Assembly: GCA_030057655.1 (NCBI GenBank)
Contig: JASGUQ010000041.1
Coordinates: 1-64,000, forward strand
DNA length: 64,000 bases
Source of the DNA: Bacillota bacterium
GTDB lineage: Bacteria; Bacillota; Clostridia; Christensenellales; Aristaeellaceae
Direction of reading: 5' to 3'
Part shown: positions 58,623-64,000 of the stretch, piece by piece
Layout: every line of letters starts with the position of its first letter
Numbering within the stretch: position 1 is the first letter of the stretch
Translations under genes and position numbers: made by a program
The notes under the pieces: model-generated
Told to the model about the DNA's origin: nothing
The model's database searches: none
What the model saw: only the letters and a program-made list of their open reading frames with translations

Positions 58623-58893
58623 ATGATCATTTCCTCCAAATCTGTCTTATTTGTCGCTTCATTGCTGTTAAATGGTGTTCCTTGCTCAGATTTCGTCCTG
58701 ATCATAAGGTGAAACTGCATTCAGTATACCAAATCCTTGCTGATTGAAAAGAAATTGTAAATCTATGACTAATATAAAGAAAAGACCCTGTAAAAAATGG
58801 GGCGATCTTATAAAAGAAAGCCGATAATAACAATAAAACGGGTACAATAAGGATGTAACTGTTGTACGCTTGGCACCTTGAAAGGAGAACATC

Positions 58894-59148
58894 ATGGGCA
58901 TTGTTTCCTGGATCATCTTTGGCGGACTGGCAGGCTGGGTCGCCAGCAAGCTGACCGGCCACGACGCTTCCATGGGCATTTTGGCCAACGTCGTCGTCGG
59001 CATCATCGGCGCCCTGGTCGGCGGCTTTGTGATGAGCCTGATCGGCAAATCCGGCGTTGACGGCTTTAATATTTACTCCTTCCTTGTGGCGGTCGGCGGT
59101 TCTGTGTTGTTTCTGCGCGTTTTCAAAGGCCGTTGCAAAAAGGACTAA
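58894..59148 (+). CDS. GlsB/YeaQ/YmgE family stress-response membrane protein
   Basis: 84 residues, three membrane spans: GIVSWIIFGGLAGWVASKL, GILANVVVGIIGALVGGFVM and IYSFLVAVGGSVLFLRVF. The Gly-rich pattern IIGALVGGFV is the family mark (transglycosylase-associated protein). Members are small membrane proteins induced by stress; their role is not settled. AAAGGAG precedes the ATG. A 270-bp gap before it holds a TACAAT -10-like box but no clear -35. Confidence 0.88.
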   Translation: MGIVSWIIFGGLAGWVASKLTGHDASMGILANVVVGIIGALVGGFVMSLIGKSGVDGFNIYSFLVAVGGSVLFLRVFKGRCKKD

Positions 59149-59165
59149 TAAACAGGCTTGACGAA

Positions 59166-59199
59166 GGGGCTGTTGTAAAAACAATGGCTCCTTTTTAAT
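59166..59199 (+). terminator. Terminator of the YeaQ-type gene
   Basis: GGGGCTGTTGT can pair (with G-U pairs) with ACAATGGCTCC around AAAA, followed by T5. Confidence 0.65.
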
Positions 59200-59213
59200 A
59201 CCTCCCCGCGCAA

Positions 59214-59243
59214 TTGTGACCGTTCCCTGCTTTATGTTAGAAT
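59214..59243 (+). promoter_or_regulatory. Promoter before the HTH/zinc-ribbon membrane protein
   Basis: TTGTGA (59214-59219) and TAGAAT (59238-59243) with 18 bp between, 25 bp before the gene. Confidence 0.55.
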
Positions 59244-59268
59244 AAATAAAATATCTTCGGAGGGCAGC

Positions 59269-59832
59269 ATGAGCCTTGATTTCGTCCTTGGAAAACTGAA
59301 AAAGAAAGCGATGTGGCGCATTGCCCTGTACGGATTGTTCGCGCTGATCTTCCTGGATGATCGTGTCCGCCTTTTTGGTTTGATCTGCGTCATCATGGCC
59401 TTTCGTTGGGGCATGAAGCTGTCCGATATTCAAAAGTACCCCGATTTTCTGCGGGCTTTGAACGGCCGGGAAGCTCTTTATACCAAGGACCTCGCCAACA
59501 AGCTTGGGCTTACAAGGGATGCCCTGGAGCGCAAGATCAAGCGCTTAAAGAGTATGGATCTGATCCCCAAAGAGGCTGTTTTTGAGAAAAACGGAAGCTT
59601 TGTCCTCCTGGGTCTGCAGTCCCATCCCCTGAGCTTCTGGATGTCCAACGGCCAGGCCGCTGAAAGAAAAACAGCGCCGGTAACAAAAGAGAACAGGAAG
59701 CATCCTGATGGGGAATACCTGGACGGCCACCCTGTCAAATGCCCTTCCTGCGGGGCGGAGAGCATTGTGAAAAAAGGCCGCACCGTCAAGTGCCCTTATT
59801 GCGGCAGGGGCCTCAGGGTTCAGGATATATAA
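59269..59832 (+). CDS. Unrecognised protein: membrane hairpin, winged-helix-like part and zinc ribbon
   Basis: 187 residues. Residues 10-48 contain hydrophobic stretches (MWRIALYGLFALIFL; LFGLICVIMAF) split by DDRVR, consistent with a membrane hairpin. Residues about 60-110 look like a helix-turn-helix: LYTKDLANKLGLTRDALERKIKRLKSMDLIP, then a wing FEKNGSFVLLGL. The end has CPSCGAESIVKKGRTVKCPYCGRGL, a CxxC-x14-CxxC zinc ribbon. GGAGGG precedes the ATG. I know no family with this order. It could be a membrane-tethered regulator; that is inference. It lies just before the two-component system but has a separate promoter. Confidence 0.65.
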   Translation: MSLDFVLGKLKKKAMWRIALYGLFALIFLDDRVRLFGLICVIMAFRWGMKLSDIQKYPDFLRALNGREALYTKDLANKLGLTRDALERKIKRLKSMDLIPKEAVFEKNGSFVLLGLQSHPLSFWMSNGQAAERKTAPVTKENRKHPDGEYLDGHPVKCPSCGAESIVKKGRTVKCPYCGRGLRVQDI

Positions 59833-59930
59833 GCCCCTTTTGTTAGGATATTGTAAGAAATCATCCTTTTCCTGTTCTTTTTTCATTCTGATTTCATATA
59901 AATAAGGTATCAAGTAAGGAAGGTGCGATC

Positions 59931-60617
59931 ATGGCGGTCATCTGGACAGTGGAAGATGAGGAAACCATCTCCATCCTGCTGGTCAAAATCATCAAGTCCA
60001 TGGGGCATGAGAGCGTGCATTGTGTGGACGCGGATGAATTAAACCGGCAGATGAAAACCTCCCTGCCGGATCTGATGCTGCTGGACTTAATGCTGCGCGG
60101 CAAGGATGGCTATCAGATTCTTGTTGACTGGAAAAAGGATCCCAGGACCAGGAACATCCCGGTCATCATCCTCTCCGCCCGCTCAACGGAGCGGGACAAG
60201 GTCAAGGGGCTTGATCTGGGCGCTGAGGACTATGTGACCAAGCCGTTTTCGGTGTCGGAACTCAAGGCGAGAATCAACACCGCGCTTCGGCGCATTGTCC
60301 CGGCTTCCCAGAAGCTGGAAGCAGGCGCGCTTGTGCTGGAGCCGGATGAGCGCCAGGCCTTTGTGGACGGGGAAGCGGTGTCGCTGACCACCCAGGAGTT
60401 CCAACTGCTGCACTATCTGGCGCGGCACCCTGGCCAGCTGGTTACCCGCGCCCAGCTTCTAACCGATGTCTGGGGCTACCAGTCGGAAACCGACACCTCG
60501 CGCACGGTGGACTACCACATCCGCTCCCTGCGCAAAAAACTGGGCGATGAAGCCAGCAATCCCCGTTTTATTGAAACCGTGCACGGCAGCGGCTATCGGC
60601 TTTTGACCGGTGAGTAA
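59931..60617 (+). CDS. Response regulator, OmpR/PhoB family
   Basis: 228 residues. Receiver domain: acidic pocket VEDEE, phosphorylated Asp52 in LLLDLML, Thr/Ser at LSARS and Lys104 in TKPF. The winged-helix output domain has TTQEFQLLHYLARHPGQLVTRAQLL, RTVDYHIRSLRKKLG and the end HGSGYRLL. It is activated by the kinase encoded 3 bp downstream, and likely controls the following secreted proteins. AAGGAAGG precedes the ATG. Confidence 0.95.
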   Translation: MAVIWTVEDEETISILLVKIIKSMGHESVHCVDADELNRQMKTSLPDLMLLDLMLRGKDGYQILVDWKKDPRTRNIPVIILSARSTERDKVKGLDLGAEDYVTKPFSVSELKARINTALRRIVPASQKLEAGALVLEPDERQAFVDGEAVSLTTQEFQLLHYLARHPGQLVTRAQLLTDVWGYQSETDTSRTVDYHIRSLRKKLGDEASNPRFIETVHGSGYRLLTGE

Positions 60618-60620
60618 GGC

Positions 60621-62045
60621 ATGAGAAAACAGCTTCTGAGGGCTTTCTGGCTGGGCAACGCCTTCACCATCCTGGTGATGGTCTTGTTTACAGCGGTCAT
60701 GGCGTCAAATGACATCCGGTCTGATTTTGGTTCCCTCAGGGCCATCCTCAACACGGCTTCCGAATGGACCAGTGAAGCCAGCAGCAACCTGCAGGAGGTG
60801 GCGGACAAGATCGCCGATTCCGCGCCGCCCCTTCGCGTTACTTTTTTGATGCCAAACGGCATCGTCCTGGCGGACAGCGGGGCAGACGACCTGGACAGCG
60901 CCGACCTTGTTGCCCGCAAAGAGGTGGCGGATGCCATCGCTTCCGGCTTTGGCGAGCACCTCTCCTTCCGCGACAGCCTGATCCACCCCTGCGTCAACGC
61001 GGCCATGCTGTTAAACGGCCGAATCGTCATCAGGCTGAGCAACCCGATCAAGACCATCGGCCTTTTGCTCACGGTCTACCTGCCCCTGATCCTTCTTGTC
61101 TTTTTGGTGATGGTCCTGGTTTCAAGGCGCTTGCTTTCGCCCATCACCCGAAAGATCATCCGCCAGCTTGACCAGATCGGCGCCCTCCTGTCCGGCAGCA
61201 TCACCATTGAAAGCGTCGATCAGGACAGCTATTTTCCGGAGCTCAAGCCCACCATGGAGCGCATCACCTACCTGATTGAGCGCATGAAATATGACCTGGA
61301 GCAGATCAGCAAAAACCAGGACATGCAGCGCGACTTTGTGGACAACAGCTCCCATGAGCTCAAAAGCCCGCTGACCTCCATTGCCGGCTTTGCGGAGATC
61401 CTGCACGACGAGCCGGACATGAGCGTGGAAGAGCGGACCGAGTACCTGGGCTACATCCTGCAGGAATGCAGGCGGATGACCGGCATCATCAACGACATCC
61501 TGATGCTGGAGAAGCAGGACAGGATGCATCCTTCGCAGTTGGCTGAGGTTGACCTCAACAAGGTGGCCTCCCAGGTGAAGACCGCGCTGGCTCCCCAGGC
61601 GGCCCAGAAAAACATCAAAATCACAGTCGCCGGGCAATTGACAGTTAACGCGGCGGAGCAGGACATGTGGGAGCTGCTCAGAAACCTCATGGGGAACGCC
61701 GTGCGCTACGGCAGGGAAGGCGGTTTTGTCCGGGTTCGCCTGCGCCCAGGCGTCCTGTCTGTGGAGGACAACGGCCTTGGCATCCCCGAAGAGCACCAGG
61801 AGCGCATCTTTGAAAAGTTCTACCGCGTGGACACCGCCAGGGACAGGGCGGCAGGCGGGACTGGGCTGGGTCTTGCCATCGTTGCCGGCATCTGCAACCG
61901 TTACAAGGCCGGAATCCATGTGGAGAGCGAGCCGGGGAAAGGCAGCGTTTTTACAGTCAGTTTCACCAGAAACGATCAAAAAAACACGGAACCCGTCAAT
62001 GAACGGACAAGGCACAACGACCATTTACAGGAATATCCGGAATGA
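60621..62045 (+). CDS. Sensor histidine kinase, PhoR/VanS-like
   Basis: 474 residues. TM1 (about 12-30) and TM2 (TIGLLLTVYLPLILLVFLVMVLV, about 145-168) flank an outer sensor region of 115 residues with no recognised fold (LRVTFLMPNGIVLADSG resembles PAS-like sensors). After a HAMP-like linker, the H-box is QRDFVDNSSHELKSP with His245; the N-box is LLRNLMGNAVRYG, the G1 box VEDNGLGIPEE, the F-box RIFEKFYRVD and the G2 box GTGLGLAIV. It phosphorylates the response regulator. Its stop overlaps the next ATG (ATGA). Confidence 0.94.
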   Translation: MRKQLLRAFWLGNAFTILVMVLFTAVMASNDIRSDFGSLRAILNTASEWTSEASSNLQEVADKIADSAPPLRVTFLMPNGIVLADSGADDLDSADLVARKEVADAIASGFGEHLSFRDSLIHPCVNAAMLLNGRIVIRLSNPIKTIGLLLTVYLPLILLVFLVMVLVSRRLLSPITRKIIRQLDQIGALLSGSITIESVDQDSYFPELKPTMERITYLIERMKYDLEQISKNQDMQRDFVDNSSHELKSPLTSIAGFAEILHDEPDMSVEERTEYLGYILQECRRMTGIINDILMLEKQDRMHPSQLAEVDLNKVASQVKTALAPQAAQKNIKITVAGQLTVNAAEQDMWELLRNLMGNAVRYGREGGFVRVRLRPGVLSVEDNGLGIPEEHQERIFEKFYRVDTARDRAAGGTGLGLAIVAGICNRYKAGIHVESEPGKGSVFTVSFTRNDQKNTEPVNERTRHNDHLQEYPE

Positions 62046-62935
62046 TTAAAAAGCTTTTCACCATTTTTTTAGCCGGCATCCTGCTGCTATCAGCCGTTTC
62101 TGGCTTGGCTGAGCAGGTGGCCTCGGGCTGGCGCAAGGCAGCCCTGTTTGTGCCGGGTTCCGCCATGCCGGAAGGGATGGAGGATCAGTCGGGGGAGATG
62201 GTGTTCCGTTTTGTTGACGAGCGAAAGGGGATCAGCTATGAGGTCCGCGTTGATCAAAGCGGGAAGGTTTTCCATCAGCGCCTGATGACAGCCTATACCC
62301 TCACCGGTTCAGACCGGATCGGGCTTCCTGTTTTGACTGTCAGGGCGAACATCCGGGACAAGCACCCTGACGCGAAGATCGAAGGCATCTACACAAGCAA
62401 AATTGATGATGCGCACTACTTTATCGGCGTTTTCGCGGATCCGGGACAGGGCTGCTTCTTCCGTGACCAATTTAACGCGGCCACCGGGGAAACCGTTGTC
62501 AGCCTGATGAAGCCCTTTGATGAGGACTATGTCAAAGCCCGCGACATCGCGATGGAATATCTCCTGGGCGGGCTGATGCTGGACTTTGCCAGGGCAGACA
62601 TCGGCGGAAGCACCCTCTGGTTTGTCAGCGTCTTCCTAAACGATGTGGAGCACCGGCTCACCATAGACGCCGATACCGGGATTATCATCGGCGACAGCCC
62701 GATTGCAAGTGAACTCACCCTGGTGTATGACCCCCATTTTGAAGGGGACGAGCAGGACCGCGAAGGTTTTGACATCGCAGATGAAGGCGATGAGGAAAAA
62801 ACGCCGCCACCTGAAGTCAGCGCAAGGCCCGCAACCACGCCAAAGCCCACCAAAAAACCTGCGCCGCGCCAGACCAGAAGGCCGACCAACCGCCCCAGCG
62901 ATGATGACGACGATGACGATGACGACGATGATTGA
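62042..62935 (+). CDS. Secreted PepSY-like protein with poly-aspartate tail
   Basis: 297 residues. Signal peptide LFTIFLAGILLLSAVSGLA, then two regions with PepSY-like beta-alpha-beta character (FRFVDERKGISYEVRVDQSGKVFHQ; FNAATGETVVSLMKP and HRLTIDADTGIIIGDSP). A Pro/Thr/Lys-rich linker (PATTPKPTKKPAPRQTRRPTN, basic) leads to eleven Asp at the very end. PepSY domains often bind or inhibit peptidases or sense ligands near a kinase. The gene overlaps the kinase by 4 bp, so it belongs to the same operon and may be its sensor partner or target. The acid tail could bind cations or wall polymers. Confidence 0.7.
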   Translation: MIKKLFTIFLAGILLLSAVSGLAEQVASGWRKAALFVPGSAMPEGMEDQSGEMVFRFVDERKGISYEVRVDQSGKVFHQRLMTAYTLTGSDRIGLPVLTVRANIRDKHPDAKIEGIYTSKIDDAHYFIGVFADPGQGCFFRDQFNAATGETVVSLMKPFDEDYVKARDIAMEYLLGGLMLDFARADIGGSTLWFVSVFLNDVEHRLTIDADTGIIIGDSPIASELTLVYDPHFEGDEQDREGFDIADEGDEEKTPPPEVSARPATTPKPTKKPAPRQTRRPTNRPSDDDDDDDDDDD

Positions 62936-62978
62936 GCAGATTTTTGCTGCCGGATCAATTTGACACGATCACATAAAA

Positions 62979-63010
62979 AGTCCGCCGCGCAAGGCGGGCT
63001 CTTGCTTTTT
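62979..63010 (+). terminator. Terminator of the two-component operon
   Basis: AGTCCGCC (62979-62986) pairs with GGCGGGCT (62993-63000) with one G-T pair, and CTTGCTTTTTT follows. Confidence 0.8.
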
Positions 63011-63075
63011 TGATGCTTTCAGCAAAAAGAAAAAATGTTGATTGTGAGGGATTTGTTAGGAAACGGCCAAAAGCC

Positions 63076-63104
63076 TTACATTCATCGTTTGCCGCAGGTA
63101 CGAT
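63076..63104 (+). promoter_or_regulatory. Promoter of the last PepSY-like gene
   Basis: TTACAT (63076-63081) and TACGAT (63099-63104) with 17 bp between; AAGGAGG precedes the gene. Confidence 0.5.
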
Positions 63105-63149
63105 GTCATCAGAGTTTGAAACTCAAACAAGAACAAGGAGGAACCCAAG

Positions 63150-64000
63150 ATGAAAAAACTTTTAACCTTTTTGGTGGCTGCGGCAGTGATGATGTCCGGC
63201 CTGACTGCCTTCGCTGTCTCCCCCCAGGAAGCGGCAGCCCTGGCCGCGACTGTTGTCCCCCAGGGAGCCAAGCTCTCCTCTACCGGCGAAGACTCCAAGA
63301 CCATGAAACTGACCTTTAAGGACGCAGACGGCAACGAGTACAAGGTCACCCTGAACAAAGACCCCCTCTTCGTGCTCCGCGTCAACATGAAGGCCCCCAA
63401 CGAGGCCGGCGGGAAACAAGTTGCCGTTGATGAAAACGCGGTTCGCCAGGCGGTGATGAACAAATTCCCCGGCGCCAGCATTCAAAAGGTCTTCTTGGAG
63501 AAAAAGGGTGAAAACGAGATGTACTACCTGGCCATCTTTGAAGTAAACGGGCAGTTCTACAAGGCTCGTTACAACACCCAGACTGGCAGCCTGACCCACT
63601 ACGCGATGCGCGGCGCCCCCACTTCCCAGCAGCTCCCCAAGGCAGCCATGACCGCGGAGAAGGCCATTCAAATGGCCCTGGCTCAATCCGGCGGCGGTGT
63701 TGTCACCGATGTTCAGTTCGCTTCGACCACCAGGGGCAATCTCTACATGATCGAGATTGAAAACCAGGGCGTCACCTACCGCGTCATGATCAACGCCGAT
63801 AACGGCAGCCTCATCCAGGTCCGTTCACGCCAGTCAAAGCTGAATAACACGGATGATTTCCCGGTTGGATATTCTTCTGAAAACCCCTTGCAGGTTGGCG
63901 GGAATGATTGGGATGACGATTGGGACGATGATGATTGGGACGATGACTGGGATGACGACTGGGATGACGATGATGATTGGGACGACGACTGGGACGATGA
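63150..64000 (+). CDS. Secreted PepSY-domain protein with Trp-Asp repeat tail (3' end cut by window edge)
   Basis: 283 codons visible from the ATG at 63150, with AAGGAGG upstream; the C-terminus lies outside. Signal peptide KKLLTFLVAAAVMMSGLTAFA. Two PepSY-like units follow (about 25-125: EDSKTMKLTFKDADGNEYKV, AVRQAVMNKFPGASIQKVFL, YKARYNTQTGSLTHYAM; about 145-205: TAEKAIQMALAQSGGG, YRVMINADNGSLIQV). From about residue 245 the chain is a repeat of W-D-D-D and W-D-D units, almost pure Asp and Trp. It has its own promoter next to the two-component operon and resembles the preceding gene product in build, so both may belong to one regulon. Function unknown. Confidence 0.75.
   Translation, partial: MKKLLTFLVAAAVMMSGLTAFAVSPQEAAALAATVVPQGAKLSSTGEDSKTMKLTFKDADGNEYKVTLNKDPLFVLRVNMKAPNEAGGKQVAVDENAVRQAVMNKFPGASIQKVFLEKKGENEMYYLAIFEVNGQFYKARYNTQTGSLTHYAMRGAPTSQQLPKAAMTAEKAIQMALAQSGGGVVTDVQFASTTRGNLYMIEIENQGVTYRVMINADNGSLIQVRSRQSKLNNTDDFPVGYSSENPLQVGGNDWDDDWDDDDWDDDWDDDWDDDDDWDDDWDD

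Noticed and set aside
52081..59160. Recurrent AATAAACAGG near 52081, 52792 and 59148 as a dispersed repeat
   Set aside because: The shared length is short and the surroundings differ; two copies belong to a terminator and a gene end, so chance is likely.
62900..62932. GAT/GAC run as a possible sequencing artefact or microsatellite
   Set aside because: It is in frame with the PepSY-like gene, ends in a proper stop, and a similar acidic tail occurs in the next gene.

Overview
The window reads as chromosomal DNA of an anaerobic Gram-positive of class Clostridia (Bacillota). The evidence is the IspH-ribosomal protein S1 fusion, sigma-A promoters with strong GGAGG ribosome sites, LplB/YtcP-type sugar importers without their own ATPase, a VanW protein, LCP, CHAP and peptidoglycan-binding wall proteins, and a desulfoferrodoxin-rubredoxin pair. 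GC is moderately high. An affiliation near Christensenellales is a guess. The chromosome origin lies at about 54.5-54.9 kb, just upstream of a TTG-started dnaA. Genes to its left run mostly leftward and genes to its right mostly rightward, as expected for leading-strand bias away from an origin.

Layout. 0-2.7 kb: a DUF1989 protein cut by the window edge, a PHP phosphoesterase and an AT-richer orphan nuclease-like gene. 2.7-6.3 kb: a sugar import operon (two permeases and a binding protein). 6.6 kb: tRNA-Trp. 7.0-13.9 kb: an unusual five-gene cassette with a propeller/solute-binding-protein fusion, two MalF/MalG-type permeases, an HlyD-like adaptor and a MacB-like membrane protein, with no ATPase. 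14-16.7 kb: an MFS transporter and a GH4 alpha-galactosidase. 16.7-24.8 kb: a BspA-like LRR protein, then a tightly packed leftward operon (membrane protein, rsuA, methyltransferase, malY, pepV, DUF1667, manA). 24.9-31 kb: a zinc-ribbon gene, uvrA and a complete zur-znuA-znuC-znuB zinc uptake operon behind a palindromic operator. 31-33.1 kb: a nucleobase permease behind a leader peptide/terminator attenuator, and tRNA-Arg. 33.3-39.9 kb: a large peptidoglycan-binding protein, cmk, plsC and ispH-rpsA. 40-52 kb: a long leftward run of wall, carbohydrate and housekeeping genes, including a GuaA paralogue whose glutaminase site is lost. 52-54.4 kb: oxygen defence genes and a UMF1-type MFS protein. 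54.5-57.8 kb: oriC, dnaA, an inverted G-rich/hairpin repeat and rpsF-ssb-rpsR. 57.9-64 kb: a TIM-barrel protein, a YeaQ-type protein, a membrane/HTH/zinc-ribbon protein, and a two-component system followed by two secreted proteins with aspartate-rich tails; the last runs off the window.

Themes. Carbohydrate use is prominent: two ABC importers, MFS, GH4, GH13, a DUF4091 protein and ManA. Neither sugar importer has an ATPase here, so both probably share one encoded elsewhere. The cell envelope is the second theme. The most novel items are the 7.0-13.9 kb hybrid import/efflux-like cassette, the GuaA-like protein with a degraded glutaminase, the attenuator of the nucleobase permease, the repeat beside dnaA, and the acidic-tailed secreted proteins next to the two-component system.
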